Of a stretch of 64,000 nt of DNA, positions 33,739 to 42,237 are shown piece by piece. The number at the start of each line of letters is the position of its first letter. Position 1 is the stretch's first letter. The stretch comes from UBA11663 sp049616325 (GTDB lineage: Bacteria > Bacteroidota > Bacteroidia > Flavobacteriales_D > Sanyastnellaceae). The stretch lies in contig JBMZHG010000008.1 in NCBI GenBank assembly GCA_049616325.1, forward strand, positions 1-64,000, written 5' to 3'. A program made the position numbers and the translations under genes. The notes under the pieces were generated by a model that saw nothing but the letters and a program-made list of their open reading frames with translations, was not told the origin of the DNA and made no database searches.

Positions 33739-35226
33739 TCAGGCTTCGCCCTGCAGTACGGATGGCAGAAGGTTTTCAAATTCGTCAAGCATTTGCACGA
33801 AGTCTGCTTCCTCAGTCAGGGGATTCATCACGGTGCATCGCAGCCAGACTTTGCCGTCGAATTCGGTTTGGACCACGTAGCTCGAACCGGAGGAAAGGTG
33901 GGCTTTTCGCAGCGCGCGCACCACGCCATTCCAGTCCGCCTCCGCAATGCCGTTTCGAGAGGCGGGACGGAAACACACAATGTTGGCCTCTGGTGACATC
34001 GCAAGCTCCCAATCCGATCGACATTCGACGTGGCTTGCCAACACTCGCCCCAATTCCCAGAGCCTGTCCACGAGCTCTCCAAAGATGTCCCAACCGTACT
34101 CGGCCCGAACAGCCGCAATTTTGGTGCTCAGCATGCGTTTGGTGCATTCCAAGGTGCGTTTGCCAGTGTCCCACCAATCCAAGTCGCTCGCGCTCTCCCA
34201 GAGGTATTCCGCTTGCTGTGAAAAAGGCAGGTAGCTTTTCGCGACATCTTTGTAAAACACGCCGGTGCACAAGGCAGGAAGCCCACAGACTTTGTGGAAG
34301 TCCATGACGACAGAGTCCGCATTTCCCAATCCATTGAGCTGGGACTCATGCGTTGCGCTGAATGCAGCCGCGGCGCCGTGCGCTCCGTCCACGTGAAACC
34401 AAATCCCATTCGCGCTGCACACTTCGGCCACCTCCTCCAAAGGGTCAAATGCCCCAGAACTGGTTGTGCCAGCGCTTCCAACGATCGCCATCACCTGCTT
34501 TCCATTTTTGTCGCATTCCTCCAAGGCTAGCTTCAACGCACTCACGTCCATGCGGTGTCGGTCGTCGCTTGCGACCAGCACTGTGCCCGCAGCACCCCAG
34601 CCCAGCACCCGCATGGCACGGTCGATGCAATAATGGGCCCGTTCCGAGACCAAGACCACCAGGGGACGATCGAAGGCTCGGATTCCGTCCTTCCACGAGT
34701 CCACCTCCAATTCCAAGGCCAAATGACGTTGTGCGGCCATCAGTGCTACGAGGTTCCCGAGGGTGCCTCCGTGGCAAAGGATTCCGCCACACGAATCGGG
34801 AAGCCCAAGCACTTGTCCGAGCTCGTTCATGAGCATTTCTTCGTGGACGGCGTTGCTTGGCCCCATCTCGTAAATGGCCTGGCCGTTGTTCAACAAGTCC
34901 GTAACCATGCCTGTCGCTGCTGTTTCGGGCAAGATGGCCGCCACTTGGTGTCCCAGGTACCGGGGGTCGTGCAAATGGTTGGAACGGGCGACGACTTCGC
35001 GGTGTAGGTCGCCGACGTTTGAAGGCTGTTCCATTCGCGTTCTCCAATGCGCACGTTCTTCCTCCGGTGACGGTGCCGGGTAGGATGACGAAGCGAGGCG
35101 GCTCTGGGTTTGGCGCAGGTGGTTCCCCAAGTCGGCGACGGCTTCGTGACTCACGCGTTCAAACCGATCGGGGTCATAGGCGTCACGAAGACGATCTGAA
35201 AGAGGCGAGAGGGAGAGGGGTTTCAT
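33739..35226 (-). CDS. PLP-dependent group II amino acid decarboxylase
   Basis: 495 residues. Fold type I decarboxylase signatures: HDPRYLGHQVAAILPETA near the N-terminus, GGILCHGGTLGNLVAL, VGSAGTTSSGAFDPLEE, WFHVDGAHGAAAAFS with the PLP-ring Asp, and VMDFHKVCG with the Schiff-base Lys. It belongs to the aromatic amino acid / glutamate / diaminobutyrate decarboxylase group; the VDGAHG and FHKVCG variants do not let me choose a substrate. The ATG is preceded by a -7 box at five bases. Confidence 0.88.
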   Translation of the reverse strand: MKPLSLSPLSDRLRDAYDPDRFERVSHEAVADLGNHLRQTQSRLASSSYPAPSPEEERAHWRTRMEQPSNVGDLHREVVARSNHLHDPRYLGHQVAAILPETAATGMVTDLLNNGQAIYEMGPSNAVHEEMLMNELGQVLGLPDSCGGILCHGGTLGNLVALMAAQRHLALELEVDSWKDGIRAFDRPLVVLVSERAHYCIDRAMRVLGWGAAGTVLVASDDRHRMDVSALKLALEECDKNGKQVMAIVGSAGTTSSGAFDPLEEVAEVCSANGIWFHVDGAHGAAAAFSATHESQLNGLGNADSVVMDFHKVCGLPALCTGVFYKDVAKSYLPFSQQAEYLWESASDLDWWDTGKRTLECTKRMLSTKIAAVRAEYGWDIFGELVDRLWELGRVLASHVECRSDWELAMSPEANIVCFRPASRNGIAEADWNGVVRALRKAHLSSGSSYVVQTEFDGKVWLRCTVMNPLTEEADFVQMLDEFENLLPSVLQGEA

Positions 35227-35231
35227 CGCCG

Positions 35232-35239
35232 GAAAAGTA
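35232..35239 (-). promoter_or_regulatory. -7-like box TACTTTTC, 5 nt before ATG (decarboxylase)
   Basis: TACTTTTC followed by CGGCG and ATG 35226. The same bases form the T-rich tract just after the hairpin at 35241-35275. Confidence 0.5.
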
Positions 35240-35240
35240 A

Positions 35241-35275
35241 TGCGCCGCGAACTCCAGGCAGAGATTCGCGGCGCA
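35241..35275 (-). terminator. 11-bp perfect hairpin, terminator after the DUF4139 gene
   Basis: TGCGCCGCGAA at 35241-35251 and its exact complement at 35265-35275, with a 13-base loop. On the minus strand it is followed by TTACTTTTCC. It separates the DUF4139 gene (stop at 35325) from the decarboxylase gene. Confidence 0.75.
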
Positions 35276-35324
35276 CGATACTTTGCGGCCGCCTGTTCAC
35301 GGCCTCCGACACGAAAGAATTCGA

Positions 35325-37280
35325 TCAGTCGGCCAAGACCATCAATTCTCGCGGCGATTGGATGACGTAGCGCAGCCGACGCTCCTCGGTTTGGCCTGCC
35401 TTGACGTCCAAATCCCAAACCACCTGCCCCGACGCTTCGTGCACGGTCGCCCCGTCCAGTTTCAAGCGGTCGATGACAATCTCTTCCGTGCGAACGAGCG
35501 GAAGCTGGTCCTCGAGCTGCATGTGGATGTCGCTTTTTTTGCGGTTGATCACGGTGAAGGTGTACTCGCGGTTGAATTCTTTTTTGCCGGTGAAAGCGCC
35601 GATTTTGTCTTCGCGCAGCGTGCGCTTTCGGCGAACAACAATGTTGGGGTCTGGACCGAGGCTGATGGCCAAGGTGTCTTCGACGAAGTCGAGCCTCAGC
35701 TGGCTTTCACCCACGTAGTCGTCTCCGAAGTAGATGTGCATGCGGCCGTTCATCAGGTCCAAATCCTCCCAATCTGTGAACATGGCGGTCAGGTACACTT
35801 GCGGGTCGAGTTTGGGCGCGCATTGGTGGAGGTATTCCGCATCGAGGCTGTGGTCTTGAATACGAACGGCGTGGGGGTGGCCGTCGGAAGGGATGTCGTA
35901 CGTGGCGGCCACGTTGAAGCGCGTCTGGGTAGGAGAATGGGCGATGTCCACGGCCACGAAGCTGAGGTCTTCTTCGACTTCTCGTCTTCTCGAGGAGCTT
36001 CGCCCAAATAGACTTTCAGACTCGTCCGAAACCACCTCCGCAAGGGTCACCACGTCCATGGCCATGGACGGCGCGAGGGACACGTTCATCACAGGACTTG
36101 AAATGTTCATCGTTTCGACGGCGTACCCGACGCTTTGGTAGGAGAGGACCGTGGTGCCTTGAGCGACCTGGAGGTTGTAAAACCCGTTGATGTCGGTGAC
36201 GGCACGGGTGCGGCCGTCCGCGGACATGACCGTGGCCCCAACCAAGGGCTGTCCGTTGGCGTCGTAGAGTTGCCCGCGCACTTCGCGTACAGTCGGGTTG
36301 AACGGTTGCGCTTTAAGCCAAGCGTTGGCCGAGGCCACGGACGAGGATCCTCCGGCTTGGCCCGAGGGCGTTCCGTCGATGTACCACGGCTGGAGGTTGG
36401 GCTTGGTGCGGTTTTTCGAAGGCGTTCCGGTGGCCACGGTCAGCGTGACGTCTTCCCAGCGTTCGCCAGTGGTTTGGTGCACGAGCGCCTGACATTCGAG
36501 TTTCATCGGGTCGTCGACGTCCTTCACACGAACGTTGTAGCTGGGCGTCCATCCCGCCTGTTGCATCCAGTAGCTGAAGACGAGTTCGCCCTGCGTGGGT
36601 TGGGGAGATTCCACACGCACGAGGACCTCAAGCGAGGTCGCTGTGCGAAGGGTGGGCAGGTTTTGCATGGCTTGATCCAACGCAACGATTTCGGCCTGGA
36701 TGGACGCCACTTCGCGGTCGATTTCGGCGCGGCCATCGTGAATGAGTTTGAACCGCGTTTCAAAAAACGCCGTGGCTTGCATGAGCCGCTCCAAGTCCAC
36801 CCCGCTGTCGGTGACTTTGAAATCTTGGTTTTGGAGCAGCAATTGTTCTTCGCGGTCAAACAGGTTGCGTCGAGCTTGGGCCCACTGGATGTCTCGAGTG
36901 AGTTTGTTGCGCAGTTCGCTCAACCTCATGCGCTCGTCGTGCGAATCGGCACCGCCGAGGGTGTCCGTGTGGTACCGATGCGAGATGCCGAGCACCGTAA
37001 AATCCCCACGTCCCGACAGCCTTACTTTGGAGGGGTCAATGGCGGTGTTGAGGTCGGTGAACACCAAGACGTTGGTGCCACGTTGCAAGGACACCCGAGC
37101 GAGGCGCTCAACTTGCGCGCCTTGTTCGTAGACCACCACGTGGTCGATTGCGCTTTCAACGGGCATTTCCTTGTCGCTGTTGACCGGCGCCGCCGTTGCG
37201 GCAAAGCTCAGGCCGAGGACCAAGGCGGCCAAGGCGGCCAGCAAGAGCATACGCTCGAAGGAGGAGTGGGGACGAGTCAT
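35325..37280 (-). CDS. DUF4139/MuiA-type protein with an inserted carboxypeptidase-regulatory-like domain
   Basis: 651 residues. Signal peptide about 1-31 (LAALVLGLSFAATAAP). The N-terminal DUF4140-type region is at about 40-230 (VVVYEQGAQVERLARVSLQRGTN). It continues into the DUF4139 domain (FSYWMQQAGWTPSYNVRV, WEDVTLTVATGTP). A CarboxypepD_reg-like β-sandwich interrupts this domain at about 325-410 (VRGQLYDANGQPLVGATV, then GYAVETMNI). DUF4139 resumes to the end (FTDWEDLDLMNGRMHIYFGDDYVGES, and VWDLDVKAGQTEERRLRY). MuiA-type proteins are of unknown function. It is probably periplasmic or envelope-attached. Confidence 0.82.
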   Translation of the reverse strand: MTRPHSSFERMLLLAALAALVLGLSFAATAAPVNSDKEMPVESAIDHVVVYEQGAQVERLARVSLQRGTNVLVFTDLNTAIDPSKVRLSGRGDFTVLGISHRYHTDTLGGADSHDERMRLSELRNKLTRDIQWAQARRNLFDREEQLLLQNQDFKVTDSGVDLERLMQATAFFETRFKLIHDGRAEIDREVASIQAEIVALDQAMQNLPTLRTATSLEVLVRVESPQPTQGELVFSYWMQQAGWTPSYNVRVKDVDDPMKLECQALVHQTTGERWEDVTLTVATGTPSKNRTKPNLQPWYIDGTPSGQAGGSSSVASANAWLKAQPFNPTVREVRGQLYDANGQPLVGATVMSADGRTRAVTDINGFYNLQVAQGTTVLSYQSVGYAVETMNISSPVMNVSLAPSMAMDVVTLAEVVSDESESLFGRSSSRRREVEEDLSFVAVDIAHSPTQTRFNVAATYDIPSDGHPHAVRIQDHSLDAEYLHQCAPKLDPQVYLTAMFTDWEDLDLMNGRMHIYFGDDYVGESQLRLDFVEDTLAISLGPDPNIVVRRKRTLREDKIGAFTGKKEFNREYTFTVINRKKSDIHMQLEDQLPLVRTEEIVIDRLKLDGATVHEASGQVVWDLDVKAGQTEERRLRYVIQSPRELMVLAD

Positions 37281-37409
37281 GGTTGGAGAATTGAGTGTGA
37301 AACTGGATTTGTTACGCCCAATTCAAGGAGTGTGCCAAATTCTGTTGAAGCGACCCTCGAAGGCGATGCAACAACTCGGCTTGCAGCGCTGTTTCCCTTG
37401 GGCCCCCTG

Positions 37410-37417
37410 TATCTTCG
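37410..37417 (+). promoter_or_regulatory. -7-like box TATCTTCG, 4 nt before ATG (ABC operon)
   Basis: TATCTTCG, then TGCC and ATG 37422. It fixes the start of the ATPase gene well inside a much longer open frame. Confidence 0.5.
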
Positions 37418-37421
37418 TGCC

Positions 37422-38096
37422 ATGATCCACCTCGAACAAATCACCAAGTCGTACTCCACGGGAGCGCAATCGCTGCAGGTGCTGAAAGGGGTGGACATGC
37501 AGGTGGACGCCGGAGAACTTGTGGCGATCATGGGGTCCTCGGGTTCAGGCAAATCGACCTTGCTCAACATTTTGGGGCTGCTTGACGCGTACGACGGCGG
37601 ATCGTACCTGCTGGACGGCAAAAGCATGGCGGGATTGAACGAGCGACGAGCGGCAGAATTGAGGCGAGAGATGTTGGGGTTTGTGTTCCAGAGCTTCAAC
37701 CTAATCAACTTCAAGTCCGCTGCGGAAAATGTGGCTTTGCCCTTGTACTACCAAAAAGTGCCTCGAAAAGAGCGTACCAAGCGTGCCCATGAATTGTTGG
37801 AGCGTGTGGGCTTGCTGGACTGGGCGGGTCATTTGCCATCTCAGATGAGTGGAGGCCAAAAGCAACGAGTCGCCATTGCACGAGCCCTGGCGGCTCGGCC
37901 CCGTGTGATTCTTGCAGACGAGCCGACCGGGGCTTTGGACAGCACGACTTCGGAAGAGGTGATGTCCCTGTTGAAAGAACTGAACGGGGAAGGCATGACC
38001 CTGGTTGTGGTCACCCACGAAAACGACATCGCCGAGGCGTGTGGCCGAATCATTCGGTTGCGCGACGGGTTGGTGGAAACAGGAACGCATGTTTGA
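37422..38096 (+). CDS. ABC transporter ATPase, MacB/LolD type
   Basis: 224 residues. Walker A GSSGSGKST, Q-loop VFQSFNLI, signature MSGGQKQRVAIARAL, Walker B VILADEPTGALDSTT and H-loop VVVTHE are intact. The length and the LNILGLLDAYDGG pattern place it with the MacB/LolD/FtsE group that works with FtsX-like permeases. First gene of a four- or five-gene operon; it overlaps the permease by eight bases. Confidence 0.94.
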   Translation: MIHLEQITKSYSTGAQSLQVLKGVDMQVDAGELVAIMGSSGSGKSTLLNILGLLDAYDGGSYLLDGKSMAGLNERRAAELRREMLGFVFQSFNLINFKSAAENVALPLYYQKVPRKERTKRAHELLERVGLLDWAGHLPSQMSGGQKQRVAIARALAARPRVILADEPTGALDSTTSEEVMSLLKELNGEGMTLVVVTHENDIAEACGRIIRLRDGLVETGTHV

Positions 38097-39330
38097 CCGC
38101 GACGCCTGGCTTGAAGTGGCCCACAACGTGCTGGCCCATCCGCTTCGGACCACGTTGACAAGTCTGAGTGTGGCGTTGGGGATCTTCATTTTGGTGGTCA
38201 TGCAGGGCCTTGGGTATGGACTGCAGCACGGGGTCGAATCCCAGTTCGCGGACGACGCAGTCAACAGCATCTGGGTCGAAGGAGGCCGGACCCAATTGGC
38301 CTACCGCGGCAACCAAAGCAACCGCCCTGTCAAGCTCAGCAACGCGGATGTGCCGGGGCTGGCGGCGCTGGCCGACACAATCCCAGAGTATTCCCGTCGC
38401 ATCCGCATGTGGGGTGCGGAAGTGGTCTGGGAAAACCCCAACGGGGAAGATCAGAGCGGGTCCTTTGGACTTCGAGGCGTGGATCCTTCCCACATCACCT
38501 TGGAAAGGTCTGACCTGCTCTCGGGTCGATTCATCAACACCCGGGACGTCCTCGAGTCGCGTAAAGTGGCGGTGATTGGGCCCACCATTGTCGAAGAGTT
38601 GTTCAAAAAGGTGGAGCCTTTGGGCACGTTTGTGCGCATCAACGGAATCCTCTTTCAGGTGGTCGGTACCTTTGAAGACCCTGGGTCGCGTTGGGAAAAC
38701 CGCGTGGCGTATGTGCCTTTTTCAACAGCTCAGTCGCTCTTTCGCTCCGACGAAAATTTCGATCAAATCATTTACAGCACCGGAGACATGACAACCGAAG
38801 CCACCGTCGCGCAGAGCAGCCGAATGTTGTCGTGGTTGAAAGACGTCAAGGTCGTTCATCCAGACGATTCGCGTGCCGTACGGGTGGAGAACAACAACGA
38901 AGAGTACGCGACCTTCGCCGCCATTTTCGAAGGCATTCGCTTGTTTATCTGGGGCATTGGCTTGATGACGCTGTTGGCCGGCGCTGTGGGTGTGGCCAAC
39001 ATTTTGGCCATCGGCGTGAAAGAACGCACCAAGGAGATTGGCGTGAGAAAGGCCTTGGGCGCCACCAACGGGAGCATCGTGGCGTTGGTGGTGATGGAGT
39101 CGACGGTGCTGATGTTGCTGAGCGGATGCTTGGGGCTGATGCTTGCCGTAGGTCTGTTGACGGGGGTGGCCCCGATGGCCAACCACGAGTACTTTCAAAA
39201 CCCGCAGGTGGATCACCGCGTAGCGCTCTTTGCGCTCGGTGTTCTCGTGCTCGTCGGATTGGCGAGCGGACTGGGTCCGGCGTTGCGTGCCGTGGCCATT
39301 CGACCTGTCGAAGCCCTGCGTGACGAATGA
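38089..39330 (+). CDS. MacB-like ABC permease (FtsX domain), first
   Basis: 413 residues. N-terminal membrane helix (LTSLSVALGIFILVVMQGLGYGL), a periplasmic MacB-PCD domain (about 45-270), and a C-terminal FtsX domain with three helices including GVANILAIGVKERTKEIGVRKALGAT, the canonical FtsX motif. It starts inside the ATPase gene and its stop overlaps the next permease's start. Confidence 0.92.
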   Translation: MFDRDAWLEVAHNVLAHPLRTTLTSLSVALGIFILVVMQGLGYGLQHGVESQFADDAVNSIWVEGGRTQLAYRGNQSNRPVKLSNADVPGLAALADTIPEYSRRIRMWGAEVVWENPNGEDQSGSFGLRGVDPSHITLERSDLLSGRFINTRDVLESRKVAVIGPTIVEELFKKVEPLGTFVRINGILFQVVGTFEDPGSRWENRVAYVPFSTAQSLFRSDENFDQIIYSTGDMTTEATVAQSSRMLSWLKDVKVVHPDDSRAVRVENNNEEYATFAAIFEGIRLFIWGIGLMTLLAGAVGVANILAIGVKERTKEIGVRKALGATNGSIVALVVMESTVLMLLSGCLGLMLAVGLLTGVAPMANHEYFQNPQVDHRVALFALGVLVLVGLASGLGPALRAVAIRPVEALRDE

Positions 39331-40589
39331 GGTGGTGGGAACGCGATCCGTGGATTGAACTTGCGCAGGTGCTCCTGCGCAACCCGTTCCGCACGCTGCT
39401 GAGTTGCTTGGGCGTGGGGTGGGGGCTGTTCATGATCCTCATCACAGTGGGCGCGTCCAACGGGTTGGAAGAGGGCGTGAAGTCGGACATGGGGAATCGT
39501 GTGAAGAACAGCGCGTTTCTTTGGACCCAACGCACCACCATGCCGTACAAGGGGTACCCCAAAGGACGGTTCTTTGGATTGAACACGGCCGACGTGACCT
39601 ACCTTGAAGAGAATGCCACCACCCTGGAAGCCGTAGCGCCTCGAAATCAGCTGGGAGGTTGGCGGGGCGGCAACAACGTCTCGCACGGCATTCGCACGGC
39701 GGCATGCGGGGTATACGGAGACGTTCCGGTGTACAAGGACATTGACCCCATCGTGATGATGGAAGGCCGCTACATCAACCAGCGTGACTTGGACGACCGC
39801 CGAAAGGTTGCGGTCATTGGAAAGCGCGCCAAGGAATTGTTGTTTGCACGCGACGAACAGGTTGTGGGCAGTCACATTCAAATCCAGGGAGTCACCTTCA
39901 CCGTGGTGGGCGTGTACCGCAGCCAGCAAACGGGCGAGGACGCCGAGGAGAGCGAGAACAACATTTTCACGCCCTACACGACTTTCAACCACGCGTTCCA
40001 CATGGGCGACGAAGTGGGGTGGTTGAGCCTGCTCATCAAGGAGGACGTCCACGGGGACACGGCCATGGCCGAGGTGCTTCGCCTCCTCAAAGCCCAAAAA
40101 AGCATCCACCCCGACGACTCCCGTGCCTTCGGGAATTGGAGCATGGCGGAAATGCACGAAGAAATGTCGACGGTGTTCAGTGCGTTTCGTTGGGTGTCGT
40201 TTGTGTTTGGCGGGCTCGCGCTTTTCGCGGGCGTCATTGGCATCATGAACATCATGCTCATCACCGTCAAGGAACGCACGCAAGAGCTCGGTGTACGGCG
40301 CGCCTTGGGGGCCACACCGGCCGTCATCGTCGTGCAAATCATGGTGGAGACCCTGACCCTGACCGTGCTTGCCGGGCTGGTGGGTGGCGTGCTCGGCGTG
40401 TTCGCCCTTGAAGCGTTGGACGCGTATCTGATCTCAGCCGAAGACAACGGCATCTTCCGGCACCCTCACGTCACGTTGGACGTGTTGGTGACGGCCTTGA
40501 CCACCATGACCATTTTGGGGGCGTTTGCAGGCGTTTTGCCTGCGATTCGCGCCTTGCGAATTCAACCTGTAGAAGCTCTCCGAACCTGA
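39327..40589 (+). CDS. MacB-like ABC permease (FtsX domain), second
   Basis: 420 residues, with the same architecture as its upstream neighbour: N-terminal helix (LLSCLGVGWGLFMILITVG), periplasmic domain, and FtsX block GIMNIMLITVKERTQELGVRRALGATP. Two different permeases suggest a heterodimeric transporter. ATGA overlap with the previous gene. Confidence 0.92.
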   Translation: MRWWERDPWIELAQVLLRNPFRTLLSCLGVGWGLFMILITVGASNGLEEGVKSDMGNRVKNSAFLWTQRTTMPYKGYPKGRFFGLNTADVTYLEENATTLEAVAPRNQLGGWRGGNNVSHGIRTAACGVYGDVPVYKDIDPIVMMEGRYINQRDLDDRRKVAVIGKRAKELLFARDEQVVGSHIQIQGVTFTVVGVYRSQQTGEDAEESENNIFTPYTTFNHAFHMGDEVGWLSLLIKEDVHGDTAMAEVLRLLKAQKSIHPDDSRAFGNWSMAEMHEEMSTVFSAFRWVSFVFGGLALFAGVIGIMNIMLITVKERTQELGVRRALGATPAVIVVQIMVETLTLTVLAGLVGGVLGVFALEALDAYLISAEDNGIFRHPHVTLDVLVTALTTMTILGAFAGVLPAIRALRIQPVEALRT

Positions 40590-40604
40590 TTTGAAACGAC
40601 CTTC

Positions 40605-41711
40605 ATGAAAAACGGAAAACTCCTGGCCCTGCTTTTGGGCGTGCTGCTCATTTTGGCTGGAACGGCCTACACTGTGAAGCACTTGCGCGACCAAGAACAA
40701 CAAGCCGAAGCCACCTACGACACGGAAACGGCTCGTGTGACGGACATCGTCCTCAAAACGCTCGCTTCCGGCAGCGTTCAGCCGCGGCAAGAAATTCTCA
40801 TCAAGCCCCAGGTGTCGGGGATTGTGCGACGTGTTTTGGTTGAGGCCGGCGACGTGGTCGAGGCCGGCGACGTGTTGGCTGAAGTTATGATCGTGCCTGA
40901 CGTCGCGGCGTTGAGCAACGCCGAGTCGCGCTTGGCCCGAGCTGAAATCAACTTGGAAGACGCCCAAACCAACCACGACCGCAACGCCGATTTGCTGGAG
41001 CGTGGGGTATTGGCCCCTGCGGAAGCCCAGCGCACGGAACTGGCGTTGAAGCAAGCGCGTGAAGAGGTCTATTCCGCCCAAGACAACCTTCGCATTGTCC
41101 AAGAAGGCGTTACGGCACGCGGCGGAGGGAACGCCTCCAACACGTTGGTCAAGGCGACGGTGTCAGGAATGGTACTGGAAGTGCCGGTGAAGAAGGGAAA
41201 CAGTGTGATCGAGTCCAACAACTTCAACGAGGGCACCACCATTGCCTCCGTGGCCGACATGGGCGATTTGCAGTTTGTCGGCAAAATCGACGAGAGTGAG
41301 GTGGAGAAGCTTCACGAGGGGATGCCCATCCGCTTAAGCATCGGTGCCATTGAGGGGAGCCAAATCCCCGCCACCCTCGAGCACATCGCTCCCAAAGGCG
41401 TGGCCGAAGGCGGCGCCATTCAATTCGAAATCAAGGCAGCAGTGCTTCTCCAGGAGAACCAATTCCTGCGTGCGGGCTATTCGGCCACCGCGGACGTCGT
41501 TCTTGACGAGCGCAAGGGTGTGCTGGCCATCAGTGAACGTCTGGTACAATACGACGGAGATCAACCGTTCGTGGATGTGCTTGTTAGAGAAAACACCTAC
41601 GCGCGTCGCGACATTGAAGTGGGGCTGAGTGACGGGTTGATGACGGAGATCCTGTCAGGAATTGCCGCAGAGGATGCGGTTAAAATTTGGAACCAGCCGC
41701 GCTACGAATGA
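40605..41711 (+). CDS. MacA-like periplasmic adaptor (membrane fusion protein)
   Basis: 368 residues. N-terminal membrane anchor (LLALLLGVLLILAGTAYTV). The biotinyl-lipoyl hairpin half ILIKPQVSGIVRRVLVEAGDVVEAGDVLAEV is followed by an α-hairpin (about 105-160), the second lipoyl half (VKATVSGMVLEVPVKKGNSVI), then β-barrel and C-terminal domains. It bridges the ABC permeases to an outer-membrane channel such as TolC, which is not encoded here. The product could export a peptide, lipid or drug. Confidence 0.9.
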   Translation: MKNGKLLALLLGVLLILAGTAYTVKHLRDQEQQAEATYDTETARVTDIVLKTLASGSVQPRQEILIKPQVSGIVRRVLVEAGDVVEAGDVLAEVMIVPDVAALSNAESRLARAEINLEDAQTNHDRNADLLERGVLAPAEAQRTELALKQAREEVYSAQDNLRIVQEGVTARGGGNASNTLVKATVSGMVLEVPVKKGNSVIESNNFNEGTTIASVADMGDLQFVGKIDESEVEKLHEGMPIRLSIGAIEGSQIPATLEHIAPKGVAEGGAIQFEIKAAVLLQENQFLRAGYSATADVVLDERKGVLAISERLVQYDGDQPFVDVLVRENTYARRDIEVGLSDGLMTEILSGIAAEDAVKIWNQPRYE

Positions 41712-42226
41712 GCTTCCCCGCGGAGCGTCTGCGAATAGGACTTCCAGCTGAAGAGGCCAAACAATTGGCTCAAGAAACCGTGCACCATCCGGATTGGGTT
41801 CAAGATTTGGTGCGGATTTCGTCCCACCCCGAGGGAGGCACTGTGCCGCGAAAGGCTTCTTGGGTTCTGCGCCATGCCGCCTTGCACGACAGCGCGGTGA
41901 TCCAGGGACACGGGGCATCGATTCTCAGCGCAGTGGACCAGTCGACGGACCCAAGCGTTCACCGAGAACTCCTCAAAGCCCTCTTGGAGGTTTCCAAGCC
42001 GGAGTTGCAGGAGTTGGGCGAGGAGCTTTATGAGCTGGGGTTGGGGTTGTGCGCGGACTCCTCGTTGCCTGTGGCCATGGTTCACGTCGGCGTCCAACTT
42101 TTGCGCGCTTCCAAGCTCCCGTTGGGAGAGGAGGTTGCCGAAGCGTGGCGCGAACGTGGTGCCCACGCAGAAACCGCCCCTTTGGGTCGGTTTCTCGCGA
42201 AGCAATTGTTGTCTCTACCTACCTGA
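41708..42226 (+). CDS. Helical-repeat (HEAT-like) protein at end of efflux operon
   Basis: 172 residues, all-helical by pattern, with repeating amphipathic helix pairs (LVRISSHPEGGTVPRKASWVLRHAAL, VDQSTDPSVHRELLKALLEV, SSLPVAMVHVGVQLL) resembling HEAT repeats. No signal peptide. The ATG overlaps the stop of the MacA-like gene, so it is translationally coupled. The function is unknown; it may act on the cytoplasmic side of the transporter. Confidence 0.65.
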   Translation: MSFPAERLRIGLPAEEAKQLAQETVHHPDWVQDLVRISSHPEGGTVPRKASWVLRHAALHDSAVIQGHGASILSAVDQSTDPSVHRELLKALLEVSKPELQELGEELYELGLGLCADSSLPVAMVHVGVQLLRASKLPLGEEVAEAWRERGAHAETAPLGRFLAKQLLSLPT

Positions 42227-42237
42227 ACGAAGCGGGT

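Noticed and set aside
32219..33880. A 553-codon plus-strand frame opposite typA
   Set aside because: Shadow of a highly conserved GTPase gene; no recognisable protein.
36135..37421. N-terminal extension of the ABC ATPase frame by about 430 codons
   Set aside because: It is antisense to the DUF4139 gene; the ATPase domain starts normally at 37422 and a promoter box sits four bases before it.
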